The notes: generated by a model not told the origin, from the sequence alone. Shown: positions 26,615 through 37,941, counted from the stretch's first letter. The stretch is 64,000 nucleotides of DNA from Aureibaculum luteum (GCF_003449015.1 NZ_QRGD01000001.1:1-64000), one strand, 5' to 3'. Translations and numbers: made by a program.

Positions 26615-27034
26615 TTATGATAATTCTATTAATACTTCACTCTGTAATACCTGCTGACCAGCCTTAACAAGAACGGCACTTACCGTACCTGCCTTTTCTG
26701 CTGTTATTTGATTTTCCATTTTCATGGCATCTAATACTAACAACCTGTCATTAACCTTAATTTCATCACCAACTTTAACGTCAATAGAAACTACAATACC
26801 AGGTATTGGAGCAAGAATTTTAGTTTTTGAAGAGCCAGGGTTCACTTTTACAGGAGCAGAAGGACTTTTAGCTGCAGAACGAACCAAAATTGGTGTCTTT
26901 GCTTTTTTTACTTCAGCTTTCATTTCAACGACATAATCAGTTCCATTTACCTCTAAATTTATTAGATTATCTTCATGAGAAACAATTTTAACGCTGTAAC
27001 TATTGTCGTATATTTTAAATTTAAAATTTTTCAT
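26615..27034 (-). CDS. mmdC: Biotin carrier subunit of methylmalonyl-CoA decarboxylase
   Basis: A 139-residue biotinyl carrier protein. The N-terminal ~60 residues (FKIYDNSYSVKIVSHEDNLINLEVNGTDYVVEMKAE) resemble the dimerisation strand region of acyl-CoA carboxylase carriers, then a Pro/Ala/Ser/Lys linker, then the biotinyl domain ending in LDAMKMENQITAEKAGTV with biotinylated Lys105. It carries CO2 from the alpha subunit to MmdB. It sits between the delta- and beta-subunit genes in a single directional cluster. Confidence 0.92.
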   Translation of the reverse strand: MKNFKFKIYDNSYSVKIVSHEDNLINLEVNGTDYVVEMKAEVKKAKTPILVRSAAKSPSAPVKVNPGSSKTKILAPIPGIVVSIDVKVGDEIKVNDRLLVLDAMKMENQITAEKAGTVSAVLVKAGQQVLQSEVLIELS

Positions 27035-27092
27035 TATTATTTATATTAAGGAATTCATTTTGAAAATTAATTTATAAACCACCCAGAATCAA

Positions 27093-27461
27093 TTATAATT
27101 TCTGGTGGGTACCATATATTTTAGAACTCCATGGCGAGTATAATTTTCTAGCTTGTTTAATGGTTAATATTGCATTCTCATTGTCGTGCTGCTCATTCAA
27201 GTACATGTGCAGTGCCGTTGCAATTGCAGCGGCAGTTTCACCTGTAAAATCTTTTTCACTTTTAATGACAACTGATGTTTCTTTTTTTTCATTCTTTTTA
27301 CCTAACCCTTTCAATGCTTTATATGCATTGAGTAATGCAGGTACTCCTAATTTAAAAAACACAGTTAACAAAATCAATGAACTAAAAACTATAAATAAGC
27401 CTGTTGCTAGGATAATGTACCCTTCGCTTATTGTATCTATTTGTAATGGTAGATTTATCAT
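27093..27461 (-). CDS. mmdD: OadG-family delta/gamma subunit of Na+ decarboxylase
   Basis: A 122-residue protein with one N-terminal membrane helix (GYIILATGLFIVFSSLILLTVFFKLGV) followed by a charged cytosolic region with ETAAAIATALHMYLNEQHDNEN, typical of the OadG/MmdD family. It anchors and assembles the alpha and biotin subunits on the membrane-embedded beta subunit. Its ATG overlaps the mmdA stop codon by one base (TAATG), a sign of translational coupling. The family is poorly conserved; position in the cluster is the main support. Confidence 0.85.
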   Translation of the reverse strand: MINLPLQIDTISEGYIILATGLFIVFSSLILLTVFFKLGVPALLNAYKALKGLGKKNEKKETSVVIKSEKDFTGETAAAIATALHMYLNEQHDNENAILTIKQARKLYSPWSSKIYGTHQKL

Positions 27462-29020
27462 TATAATGGTATGTTTGAATGTTTTTTAGGTGGATTTACT
27501 ACTTTTTTATTTGCAAGTAACTCCAATCCTCTAATTATTCTAAAACGTGAATTTCTAGGTTCAATAACATCATCGATAAAACCATATTTAGCAGCCACAT
27601 AAGGGTTTGCAAACTTGGCATTATATTCATCTTCTTTTTTATCGATATAGTCTTGTTTCTCATCAGCATCATCAATTTTTCTGATTGCTGAACCTTCTAA
27701 GACCTCAACAGCTCCTTTTGCACCCATAACTGCAATTTCAGCAGTTGGCCAAGCATAATTTAGATCACCTCTTAATTGTTTACAACTCATAACATCATGT
27801 GCACCTCCATAAGATTTACGCAAGGTAATAGTGATTTTAGGCACAGTAGCTTCTCCATAAGCAAATAATAATTTTGCACCGTGAAGAATAATTCCACCAT
27901 ACTCTTGACCTGTTCCTGGCAAGAAACCTGGTACATCAACAAGCGTTACAATCGGAATATTAAATGCATCACAAAAACGTACAAATCTCGCTGCTTTTCT
28001 TGAAGCTTCAGTGTCTAACACGCCTGCAAAAAACTTAGGCTGATTAGCCACAATCCCTACAGGATGACCATTAAATCTAGCAAAGCCAACAACAATGTTT
28101 CTTGCATAATTTCTGTGGACTTCGGTAAACTCGCCGTTGTCAGTAATTGTAGAGATAACATCAATTATATCATAAGGTTCGTTGGGATTTTCAGGAATAA
28201 TTTCATTTAGCACATCATCTAACCTATCAATAGGATCAGAAGTTACAATACTAGGTGGATCTTCCAAATTATTTGAAGGAAGGTAACTCATTAATTTCCG
28301 TATCAATAAAAGATTCTCCTCATCAGATTCTGCAAGGAAATGAGAAACTCCAGATTTTGTAGAATGAATATTAGCACCACCTAATTGCTCAGCAGTTACA
28401 ATCTCTCCAGTAACCGTTTTTACTACTTTTGGTCCAGTAACAAACATATAACTTGTTTGGTCTGTCATTATAGTAAAATCTGTTAATGCTGGTGAGTAAA
28501 CTGCACCACCTGCACAAGGGCCTAAGATTGAAGAAATTTGGGGAATAACTCCAGAGGCCATAATATTTCTTTGGAAAATTTCAGCATAACCTGCTAATGA
28601 TCTAACCCCTTCTTGTATACGTGCTCCACCACTATCATTTAATCCTATAACAGGTACACCAATTTTCATGGCCATGTCCATTACTTTACAAATTTTAAGA
28701 GCATATGTTTCTGAAAGTGAACCTCCAAATACAGTGAAATCTTGAGCAAAAACATAAACAATTCGACCATCAATTGTACCGTGTCCAGTTACAACACCAT
28801 CAGAAAGATAAATTTGTTTATCTAATCCAAAAGATTTTGTTCTGTGTGTAACAAACATATCAAATTCTTCAAAACTATCATCATCTAACAATATATCAAT
28901 ACGTTCACGTGCTGTTAATTTTCCTTTAGCATGTTGAGAATCAATTCGTTTTTCACCACCGCCTAATTTCGCTTTGGCTCTTTTTTCGATTAATTCATTA
29001 ATTTTATCTTGATTTGCCAT
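27461..29020 (-). CDS. mmdA: Methylmalonyl-CoA decarboxylase alpha subunit / acyl-CoA carboxylase beta subunit
   Basis: The 519-residue carboxyltransferase moves the carboxyl group between methylmalonyl-CoA and biotin. Domain order is the normal crotonase-like pair: residues ~1-260 with [14 protein letters not shown] and [16 protein letters not shown], and ~260-519 with [38 protein letters not shown] and the [13 protein letters not shown] motif. The family (COG4799) also includes propionyl-CoA carboxylase beta subunits, but no biotin carboxylase gene is nearby and the beta, delta and carrier subunits of the sodium pump follow, so the decarboxylase role is preferred. It can run in the carboxylating direction only if Na+ flows inward. 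Confidence 0.92.
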   Translation of the reverse strand: MANQDKINELIEKRAKAKLGGGEKRIDSQHAKGKLTARERIDILLDDDSFEEFDMFVTHRTKSFGLDKQIYLSDGVVTGHGTIDGRIVYVFAQDFTVFGGSLSETYALKICKVMDMAMKIGVPVIGLNDSGGARIQEGVRSLAGYAEIFQRNIMASGVIPQISSILGPCAGGAVYSPALTDFTIMTDQTSYMFVTGPKVVKTVTGEIVTAEQLGGANIHSTKSGVSHFLAESDEENLLLIRKLMSYLPSNNLEDPPSIVTSDPIDRLDDVLNEIIPENPNEPYDIIDVISTITDNGEFTEVHRNYARNIVVGFARFNGHPVGIVANQPKFFAGVLDTEASRKAARFVRFCDAFNIPIVTLVDVPGFLPGTGQEYGGIILHGAKLLFAYGEATVPKITITLRKSYGGAHDVMSCKQLRGDLNYAWPTAEIAVMGAKGAVEVLEGSAIRKIDDADEKQDYIDKKEDEYNAKFANPYVAAKYGFIDDVIEPRNSRFRIIRGLELLANKKVVNPPKKHSNIPL

Positions 29021-29048
29021 TTTTATATAACTATTTTTATTTTTTTCT

Positions 29049-29453
29049 TTATTGTTTTGAACAAAGTTCTGTTAGCACTCCAAGTGTTGATTTTGGATGT
29101 AAAAAGCCGATATTTAAGCCTTCTGCTCCTTTACGAGACACTTTATCTATTAACCTTACACCTCTTTCTTCTGCAGTTTGAAGTGCTTTTGTAGCATCAT
29201 CAACAGCAAAAGCAATGTGATGTATACCTTGACCTTTTTTTTCTATGAATTTACCAATTGGACCATCAGGCGATGTGCTTTCAAGTAATTCTATTTTTGT
29301 ATTACCTACTAAAAAAAACGCTGTTTTCACTTTCTGATCAATTACTTCTTCAATGCTATAGCATTTCATGCCTAAAACCCCTTCATAATATTTAATTGAT
29401 TCTTCTAAATTATCGACCGCTATGCCGATATGTTCGATGTGCGAAATATTCAT
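29049..29453 (-). CDS. mce: Methylmalonyl-CoA epimerase
   Basis: Interconverts (S)- and (R)-methylmalonyl-CoA, connecting the decarboxylase to the mutase. The 134-residue glyoxalase-fold protein has the metal ligands expected of the family: [20 protein letters not shown] (His8-type ligand near the N-terminus), [34 protein letters not shown] (central Glu and His), and [16 protein letters not shown] (C-terminal Glu). It is the first gene of the methylmalonyl cluster, 28 bases before mmdA, and carries the cluster's probable promoter region. Confidence 0.94.
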   Translation of the reverse strand: MNISHIEHIGIAVDNLEESIKYYEGVLGMKCYSIEEVIDQKVKTAFFLVGNTKIELLESTSPDGPIGKFIEKKGQGIHHIAFAVDDATKALQTAEERGVRLIDKVSRKGAEGLNIGFLHPKSTLGVLTELCSKQ

Positions 29454-29522
29454 AAATATAGATTTTTAATTAATGATATTATTACTTCTTATTACACTGT
29501 AAAATTATATAATGGGCTCGCC

Positions 29523-29550
29523 AAATAATATGACAGATGTCATGTTATTT
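29523..29550. promoter_or_regulatory. Palindromic operator candidate upstream of mce
   Basis: A 13-base arm at 29523-29535 pairs at 12 of 13 positions with 29538-29550; the core ATGACA GA TGTCAT is a perfect palindrome. It lies 70 bases before mce. Symmetry and size fit a dimeric TetR-, GntR- or Crp-type repressor site. No regulator gene is adjacent. Confidence 0.5.
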
Positions 29551-29715
29551 ATGAAGTTACGATAACCTTTTCGTTAGTGTTTTTTAGATACAACTTTTTG
29601 TCTAGTAAAACAAAAAATATCAAGTAAAAAATTAACTCTCAAATCAATTTTAGTATCACTTACATCAAAACCACACCGGTGAGCGTACATTTTAGAACAT
29701 TCCCACAATTTTCAT

Positions 29716-29745
29716 TTGCCATTACGTTTAGAGTTTGTACTTTTG
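29716..29745 (+). promoter_or_regulatory. Bacteroidota-type promoter for pyrG
   Basis: TTG (29716-29718), 19 bases, then TACTTTTG (29738-29745), an exact consensus fit. Predicted initiation near 29751 leaves a leader of about 100 bases before pyrG. Confidence 0.75.
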
Positions 29746-29762
29746 ACCAAACCAAATAGTAT

Positions 29763-29849
29763 ATGAAACGAGCATGTTCAATATCTCATCTTCTTCGAGA
29801 AAGTCAAATGGCGAACCGCATGCGAACTCTTAAAAACATTAAATATTAA
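29763..29849 (+). CDS. Possible 28-codon leader peptide of pyrG
   Basis: An ATG about 12 bases after the predicted start of transcription opens a frame of 28 codons (MKRACSISHLLRES...KNIKY) that stops with TAA only three bases before the pyrG ATG. The product would be basic and is not recognised. Position inside the pyrG leader and the close junction suggest translational coupling or attenuation. It may equally be a chance open frame: leaders this AT-rich easily hold one, and no ribosome-binding site is clear. Confidence 0.25.
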   Translation: MKRACSISHLLRESQMANRMRTLKNIKY

Positions 29850-31951
<2,102 letters not shown>

Positions 31952-32667
31952 CCTATTGTTCTTACTTTTTTTCACGATATCTTTTTCACAAGGAATTGGG
32001 TCAACAAAGAAAGATTCTGTTTATTTAAATAAATATGGTTTACGTATTGGTATAGATTTATACAATCCCATACACACTGCATTTGACAATGAAAGAAAAG
32101 GATTTGAAATTGTAGGAGATTATCGCATTTCAAAAAAATATTTTATTGCGGCAGAATTAGGCTATATAGAAAATACAACGGACGAAGATTTTATTAATTT
32201 CACCACTAACGGTTCCTACATCAAGTTGGGTATTGATTACAATGCCTATGAAAACTGGTTAGACATGGAAAATATGATCTATGTTGGTTTTCGTTACGGG
32301 TTTAGCACATTCAGTCAAACCCTAAATTCATATACAATAAATAACGATCCTTTTTATGACGATGTTAGCATTGTTCAAAATGGGCAAGAGTTTGATGGTT
32401 TAAATGGACATTGGGGTGAAATTGTGTTAGGTGTTAAAGCTGAATTATTCAAGAATTTATTTATGGGATTTAGCTTTAGTGGTAAAAAAATATTTACCTC
32501 GAAACAACCTGATAATTTTAAAAACTTATTTATCCCAGGCTTCAATCGTGTATTTTTAAACAACTCTGGATTCAGCTTTAATTACACGCTTTCTTATTTA
32601 ATTCCGCTGTATAAAAAGGCGAAATGATAATTTTTCTTTAATTTTACTACTACTAAAAGAATTTAGC

Positions 32668-33618
32668 ATGCAAAATATACCAAGTGTAGATTTATCTGAT
32701 TTTCTATCTGATGACCCTAAAAGAAAACAAAAATTCGTCAACGAAATTGGCAAAGCCTATGAAGGCATTGGCTTTGTTGCATTAAAGGGGCATTTTTTAA
32801 GCGATAATTTGGTTGATAATTTATATAGTGAAATAAAAAAATTCTTCGCTCTTCCTCTTGAAACCAAACACAACTATGAAATAGAAGGCATTGGCGGACA
32901 ACGCGGTTATGTTTCCTTTGGAAAAGAAAGTGCAAAAGGTAAAAAAGAAGGCGATTTAAAAGAGTTTTGGCATTTTGGTCAATATGTAGAAGATGACGAT
33001 AAATTAAAAGCAGAATATCCCGATAACGTGACCGTAAAAGAATTACCTGAATTCAATATAGTAGGTAAGGAAACGTATCAAATGTTAGAAAAAACAGGTG
33101 TTTATGTCTTAAGAGCTCTAGCTCTATTTTTAGATTTAGATGAACATTATTTTGACAATTATATAAAAAACGGCAACAGTATTTTAAGGCCTATTCATTA
33201 TCCACCAATTACCAGTGAACCAAAAGATGCTGTAAGAGCAGCAGCCCATGGTGACATCAATTTAATTACCTTATTAATGGGTGCTCAAGGCAGAGGTTTA
33301 CAAGTACAAAATCATAAAGGTGAATGGTTAGACGCTATTGCACAACCTGATGAAGTAGTTATTAATGTTGGCGATATGCTTTCACGTCATTCTAACAATA
33401 GGTTAAAATCTACTATTCATAGAGTCGTAAATCCACCTAGAGAAAATTGGGGAACATCACGTTATTCTATTCCTTTCTTTATGCATCCAATTAGCGAAAT
33501 GCCTCTTAATTCTTTAGAAAACTGTATTGATAGTGAACATCCTAAATTATATGATGATATTACTGCAGGTGAGTTTTTAACGGAAAGACTAATAGAATTA
33601 GGCTTAATAAAAAAGTAA
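32668..33618 (+). CDS. 2-oxoglutarate/Fe(II)-dependent oxygenase, isopenicillin N synthase-like
   Basis: A 316-residue cytosolic oxygenase. The N-terminal DIOX_N half begins IPSVDLSDFLSDDP and the C-terminal double-stranded helix has the iron triad His194-x-Asp196 (AAHGDINLITLL) and His251 (STIHRVV), with the 2-oxoglutarate clamp Arg265-x-Ser267 (RYSIPFF). All are intact. The family covers IPNS, plant hormone and antibiotic oxygenases; bacterial members of this group (COG3491) are mostly of unknown substrate. It stands 40 bases after the barrel gene and upstream of the SUI1 gene on the same strand, but no pathway is indicated. Confidence 0.88.
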   Translation: MQNIPSVDLSDFLSDDPKRKQKFVNEIGKAYEGIGFVALKGHFLSDNLVDNLYSEIKKFFALPLETKHNYEIEGIGGQRGYVSFGKESAKGKKEGDLKEFWHFGQYVEDDDKLKAEYPDNVTVKELPEFNIVGKETYQMLEKTGVYVLRALALFLDLDEHYFDNYIKNGNSILRPIHYPPITSEPKDAVRAAAHGDINLITLLMGAQGRGLQVQNHKGEWLDAIAQPDEVVINVGDMLSRHSNNRLKSTIHRVVNPPRENWGTSRYSIPFFMHPISEMPLNSLENCIDSEHPKLYDDITAGEFLTERLIELGLIKK

Positions 33619-33674
33619 CTATTCAAAGCCCATAATTCTGAAGCTTAATATCCAAAATCTCCTATTTTAACACA

Positions 33675-34001
33675 ATGGATTTACAAGATCAATTAAAAAA
33701 TTTATTCCCAGAACATAAACCTGAAAAGGAAGAAAAGCCAAAAGAAAAGAGTACTATTTGGTTACAAGACGATCCTATTATCTGTAAATATGAAAAACGT
33801 AAAGGGAAACCTATTACAATTTTAGAAGGCTACACTGGGGCAACGTCTGATTTTAAAAAATTAGCAAAAGAAATAAAAACAAAATTTAGTGTTGGTGGTA
33901 GTTTTAAAGATGATAAAATTATTATTCAAGGTGATCTTAGAGATAAAATTATGGAGCTTTTAAAAGAAAAAGGCTTCGCTGTTAAACGAGTAGGAGGATA
34001 A
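33675..34001 (+). CDS. yciH: SUI1/eIF1-family translation factor homologue
   Basis: A 108-residue protein: a charged N-terminal tail (LKNLFPEHKPEKEEKPKEK) then the SUI1 domain with RKGKPITILEGYTGATSDFKKLAKEIKTKFSVGGSFKDDKIIIQGDLRDKIMELLKEKGF. The bacterial family (YciH) resembles eIF1 and can influence start-site selection or ribosome binding; its true role in bacteria is uncertain. The length is normal. It lies 56 bases after the oxygenase gene. Confidence 0.88.
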   Translation: MDLQDQLKNLFPEHKPEKEEKPKEKSTIWLQDDPIICKYEKRKGKPITILEGYTGATSDFKKLAKEIKTKFSVGGSFKDDKIIIQGDLRDKIMELLKEKGFAVKRVGG

Positions 34002-34070
34002 AATGGTTTACACCGTACAACAGGCTGTAATCTTTAAAATCATATATTCTAATACCTAAAATTTCAAACA

Positions 34071-34952
34071 TTGAACACAAAACGTATTCCCGAATCCGAA
34101 CTAATTTTAAATAAAGATGGTAGTGTATATCATCTTAACTTAAAACCCGAACATATAGCAGACACCATTATTCTTGTTGGTGATCAGGATAGAGTGGCAA
34201 AGGTTGCCAATCATTTTGATAGCATCATCTTTGAAACGCAAAAAAGAGAATTTAAAACCATAACAGGAATTTTAAAAAGTAAAAAACTTACGGTAATCTC
34301 AACAGGTATTGGACCTGATAATATTGACATCGTAATGAATGAATTGGATGCATTGGTCAATATTAATCTAGACACTAGAATGATAAAACCAGAGCATAAA
34401 AAACTTTCAATTGTACGAATTGGCACTTCCGGTTCTTTGCAAAAGGATATACCTGTAGACCGTTTTGTTTTATCAAAGTATGGGCTGGGTATGGATGGAA
34501 CATTACATTCATATGCCTGTGAACAGATACTTGAAAGTGATATTGAAAACGCTTTTATAAAACATACAGATTGGAGCAATAGAAAAGCTAGACCGTATAT
34601 TGTTAAAGGAAGTACTGTATTAGAAGCCATTTTATCAAGCAATGATACTTTTAGTGGCTTTACGGCAACTGCAAACGGATTTTACGGCCCTCAAGGACGA
34701 GTGCTTAGATTAGCTTTACAAGACGCCAAATTGAACTCTAAAATTGACAATTTCAGTTTCAATGGTTTAAAAATCACGAATCTTGAAATGGAAACTTCTG
34801 CCATTTATGGTTTAGCAAAACTATTAGGTCATGAGGCACTTTCTATGAATGCTATAATTGCGAATAGAGCAAATGGAACCTTCAGTAAGGATACACATAA
34901 AACCATAGAAAAGTTAATAAAATACACTTTAGATAAGCTAGTAACAGCATGA
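34071..34952 (+). CDS. Nucleoside phosphorylase (uridine phosphorylase-like)
   Basis: A 293-residue protein of the PNP/UDP phosphorylase family: ESELILNKDGSVYHLNLKPEHIADTIILVGDQDRVAKVA, then VISTGIGPDNIDIVMNELDAL, IVRIGTSGSLQKDIPVD and TNLEMETSAIYGLAKLLG, the conserved ribose-binding Glu-Met-Glu motif. The start is a TTG at 34071; no ATG exists before the first conserved block. It should cleave a nucleoside with phosphate. The stop overlaps the start of the next gene by four bases (ATGA), tying it to a cytosolic binding-protein-like product. Confidence 0.88.
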   Translation: MNTKRIPESELILNKDGSVYHLNLKPEHIADTIILVGDQDRVAKVANHFDSIIFETQKREFKTITGILKSKKLTVISTGIGPDNIDIVMNELDALVNINLDTRMIKPEHKKLSIVRIGTSGSLQKDIPVDRFVLSKYGLGMDGTLHSYACEQILESDIENAFIKHTDWSNRKARPYIVKGSTVLEAILSSNDTFSGFTATANGFYGPQGRVLRLALQDAKLNSKIDNFSFNGLKITNLEMETSAIYGLAKLLGHEALSMNAIIANRANGTFSKDTHKTIEKLIKYTLDKLVTA

Positions 34953-35815
34953 AAAAGATAACTATTGGAGGTGTACCTGAACACTTCAATTTACCTTGGC
35001 ATATGGCCATTGAAAACAATAAGTTTAAAGACAAGCATATTGACCTACAATGGAAAGAATTTCCAGGAGGTACCGGTGCCATGTGTTCTGCATTACGCGA
35101 TGGAAGTATTGATGCTGCCGTTATACTGACCGAAGGTATTATTAAAGACATTATTGCAGGGAACCCTAGTAAAATTGTAAAAACATATGTTGATTCTCCT
35201 TTATTGTGGGGTATTCATGTCGCTAAAAATTCAAAATTTAATTCCGTACAAGAGCTGAATAATGCTAAAATTGCTATAAGCAGACCAGGTTCAGGCTCTC
35301 AACTTATGGCCAAAGTAAACGCCGTAAAACAAGGTTTTAATGTTGACCAATTGAAATATGTACTCGTTAAAAATTTAGTTGGTGGCGTTAACGCTTTGTC
35401 TGATGGATCAGCAGACTATTTTATGTGGGAGCATTTTATGACAAAACCATATGTTGATAATGGCACTTTCAGGAGATTAGATAGCCTAGAAACACCCTGG
35501 CCTTGTTTTGTAATAGCTGTACGTAACAATATACTAAAAGAGGAACCAGAAGCTATTAAAACAATAATAAAGGTAATTAACAAACAGCTAAAGCATTTTG
35601 AAAAACCTGTAGAAAACGATAAATTAATTGCTCATTTTTCAGACCGTTATCAGTTAAAAGTAGAAGATGTAAAAACATGGTTATCACTAACCAAATGGAA
35701 TAGAAAAAAAACAGTTTCAAAAAAATTAATTAATAGCATTCAAAATAAATTGACAGACTATGACGTTATAAAGGAAAATGTACCTGCAAAGGCATTAATT
35801 AAAAAGATGTTTTAA
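34949..35815 (+). CDS. Cytosolic substrate-binding-type protein (type II periplasmic-binding fold)
   Basis: A 288-residue protein with the two-lobed fold of ABC substrate-binding, NMT1/THI5-like and MqnA/MqnD enzymes: ITIGGVPEHFNLPWHMAIENNKFKDKHIDLQWKEFPGGTGAMCSALRDGSIDAAVILTEGII, then NAKIAISRPGSGSQLMAKVNA and GVNALSDGSADYFMWEHFMTKPYVDNG. There is no signal peptide or lipobox and no permease or ATPase gene nearby, so it is not a normal transport protein. Its coupling to a nucleoside phosphorylase (four-base overlap) suggests an enzyme or ligand sensor in nucleoside or cofactor metabolism. The exact reaction is unknown. Confidence 0.75.
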   Translation: MKKITIGGVPEHFNLPWHMAIENNKFKDKHIDLQWKEFPGGTGAMCSALRDGSIDAAVILTEGIIKDIIAGNPSKIVKTYVDSPLLWGIHVAKNSKFNSVQELNNAKIAISRPGSGSQLMAKVNAVKQGFNVDQLKYVLVKNLVGGVNALSDGSADYFMWEHFMTKPYVDNGTFRRLDSLETPWPCFVIAVRNNILKEEPEAIKTIIKVINKQLKHFEKPVENDKLIAHFSDRYQLKVEDVKTWLSLTKWNRKKTVSKKLINSIQNKLTDYDVIKENVPAKALIKKMF

Positions 35816-36260
35816 ATAAATTTAAAACCAACCAACTAAAAACCTAGGTTATTTTATGATAACCAAAAAAGTAATCAACCAACCAATCTGAAAGCCATTT
35901 TAATAGTATTATTAAAATGGCTTTTTAGATTCTAAAAGGTACTATAAATTAGGGTAGTTCATTTATATAATTAGTACCGTACCTCATTATAAACGATTAA
36001 AGTTTGTAACTTTAATGCTTTGGTAATTTTTCACGTATTTACTCTCAACTTTTTTGGCAGAGTTATTGTAACTATACCAAACAGTAAATATGTATTATAT
36101 AGAATTGATATAAAAATAATAATATTGAATTACAATTCAATTCAAATAATATCTATATTTGTTGAAACCCATATTTCTAAACTAAACAACTTATTTAAAA
36201 ATTAATGATCTTGTACTTCCTTTTTAATGCAAAATTGAAAAGCGATACAATAGATATGAA
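35816..36260. other. Intergenic region with terminator
   Basis: The 445-base gap after the binding-protein gene holds a weak hairpin (GGTTAT at 35847-35852 with ATAACC at 35859-35864) and a strong terminator (35891-35926). A -7-like TATATTTG occurs at 36154-36161, but the nearest TTG is 26 bases upstream, too far for a confident promoter. No gene is supported; a short open frame at 36020-36205 looks like AT-rich noise. Confidence 0.5.
35891..35926 (+). terminator. Rho-independent terminator after phosphorylase/binding-protein operon
   Basis: A 15-base arm (AAAGCCATTTTAATA, 35891-35905) pairs perfectly with 35910-35924 around a GTAT loop, followed by T residues to 35926. Confidence 0.9.
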
Positions 36261-37133
36261 ATGAATATGAAAATAAAAATACTTTGTTTATTGCTAACAG
36301 TTACTTCTTTCGGTTTTAGTCAAACCGATACAGATATCTATCTATTTGATTTTATTCAAGGAGACAGTATTCTTGTTATCGACAATCCTATTAACATATC
36401 TGACAATAAGGGCTACGACAATCAACCTTCATTTTTAAATGACGGTTCTGGTGTATTATATGCCTCTACAAGAAACGAACAAACAGATATTGCACTATAC
36501 GACATTAAAAATAACGTAAATGTATGGTTAACAAACACGGAAGCTAATGAATACTCTCCTATTCAGACTTTTGATAAAAATTATTTTACAGCAGTTAGAT
36601 TAGAACAAGATGGTGAGCAACTTTTATGGAAATATAAATTTAATGGTAAAAAACAAGAAGTACTCATAGAAAACCTACCGGTTGGTTACCATGCATGGAT
36701 ATCTAAAAAAATGTTGGTTTCCTTTGTAATAGGAGATCCCTCATCACTAGAAGTTTCTAATTTAAAGTATAAAATTAAATATCCAATTGATAAAAATATC
36801 GGCAGGTCTATCTTAAAAATACCAAATACAGACTTATTGAGTATTATTAGTTTAGAGCATGAAGATCCTGAAATTTACTCTATAAACCCTATTACTAGTG
36901 AAAAAAAATACATTGCCGATCCCTTAGAAGGTGCTCAAGATTTGGCATGGACACCAGATGGAACAATGATTATGGGTAAAGGTGATAAATTATACAAATT
37001 AAAACCTGGTGTTAACAAAACCTGGGTTGAGTTTGCCTCATTATCTTCATATGGACTAAAAGGTATTACTAGATTAGCTATTAGCCCGTTTGGTAATAAA
37101 TTAGCCATTGTTGTTGATGAAACTACTAAATAA
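36261..37133 (+). CDS. Exported TolB-like beta-propeller protein
   Basis: A 290-residue secreted protein: signal peptide MNMKIKILCLLLTVTSFGFSQ, then a WD40/PD40-like propeller with blades such as NQPSFLNDGSGVLYASTRNEQTDIALYDIKNNVNVWLTNTEANEYSPIQTFD, AQDLAWTPDGTMIMGKGDKLYKLKPG and TRLAISPFGNKLAIVV. The repeated G-x-x-x-Y-x-S / D-I-x-x-Y-D-x pattern is clear. TolB-like propellers often serve in the periplasm or bind sugars, but no partner is seen. An ATG two codons downstream is an equally good start. Confidence 0.8.
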   Translation: MNMKIKILCLLLTVTSFGFSQTDTDIYLFDFIQGDSILVIDNPINISDNKGYDNQPSFLNDGSGVLYASTRNEQTDIALYDIKNNVNVWLTNTEANEYSPIQTFDKNYFTAVRLEQDGEQLLWKYKFNGKKQEVLIENLPVGYHAWISKKMLVSFVIGDPSSLEVSNLKYKIKYPIDKNIGRSILKIPNTDLLSIISLEHEDPEIYSINPITSEKKYIADPLEGAQDLAWTPDGTMIMGKGDKLYKLKPGVNKTWVEFASLSSYGLKGITRLAISPFGNKLAIVVDETTK

Positions 37134-37261
37134 ACAAAACAAATAACAATTCCCACTTCACATAAAATTAGCTTTTTTTAGTTTTTTCAAAGATTTTCTA
37201 TAAGTTTGTGTGTAAGAAATTACGCATAAATCTTATTAACTAAAACAATAGATAGTAGCTA

Positions 37262-37897
37262 ATGAAATCATTTACGTATTCATTTTTAGTATTCCTAATA
37301 ATTATTACAAGTTCTTGTAGTAAAAAAATAATTAAAGAAAAGTGGCTTAAAAAAGAAGCTCCAGCAGTATTTAAAGCTCGTTTCGAAACTACAAAAGGTA
37401 ATTTTGACATTGAAGCACATCGCGAGTGGTCTCCTTTAGCTGTTGATAGATTATACCAACTTATTTCTACTGATTTTTATACTGATATTGCGTTCTATAG
37501 AGTTGTACCTAATTTTGTTGTACAGTTTGGTATTCATGACAATGCCGATTTAAATAAAGCTTGGAGCAGTTATAAAATTGCAGATGAAACTGTTAAGAAA
37601 AGTAATGAAGAAGGTACCATAGCATTTGCTCGAGGAGGCAAAAGAACTAGAGATACACAATTATTTATAAACTTAAAGAATAATGATAGACTTGACTCCC
37701 TATCTTATAGTAACGTTACAGGTTTTCCTGTAATTGCAAAAGTTATTGATGGAATGGATGTAGTTAAGGCGATTTATAATGGCTATGGTGAAAAACCTGG
37801 AAGAAAGCAAGATTCAATTCAAAAATTGGGAAATTCGTACCTGAAATCTGCTTTTCCAAAGTTAGATTATATAAAAAAAGTGTATATTGTGGATTAA
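37262..37897 (+). CDS. Peptidyl-prolyl cis-trans isomerase, cyclophilin-type lipoprotein
   Basis: A 211-residue lipoprotein (ITSSC lipobox, Cys19) with a cyclophilin domain: FETTKGNFDIEAHREWSPLAVDRLYQLISTDFYTDIAFYRVVPNFVVQFG, then GTIAFARGGKRTRDTQLFINLKNNDRLDS and GFPVIAKVIDGMDVVKAIY. The active-site Phe-Tyr-Arg and Arg-x-x-Asp-x-Gln-x-Phe patterns are present. It should speed proline isomerisation of proteins in the periplasm or on the surface. It is alone; a large palindrome follows its stop codon. Confidence 0.92.
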   Translation: MKSFTYSFLVFLIIITSSCSKKIIKEKWLKKEAPAVFKARFETTKGNFDIEAHREWSPLAVDRLYQLISTDFYTDIAFYRVVPNFVVQFGIHDNADLNKAWSSYKIADETVKKSNEEGTIAFARGGKRTRDTQLFINLKNNDRLDSLSYSNVTGFPVIAKVIDGMDVVKAIYNGYGEKPGRKQDSIQKLGNSYLKSAFPKLDYIKKVYIVD

Positions 37898-37941
37898 TTG
37901 AACTCTTAAAAAATCCTCTTTCACAAAGATATTTAAAGTAT

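Noticed and set aside
27461-29020. Propionyl-CoA carboxylase beta subunit as the primary call for mmdA
   Set aside because: The same family, but the adjacent MmdB, MmdC and MmdD genes and lack of biotin carboxylase favour the sodium-pump decarboxylase.
36020-36205. Small 61-codon gene before the TolB-like gene
   Set aside because: AT-rich, hydrophobic by composition, no ribosome-binding site or family pattern, and it contains the -7-like box.
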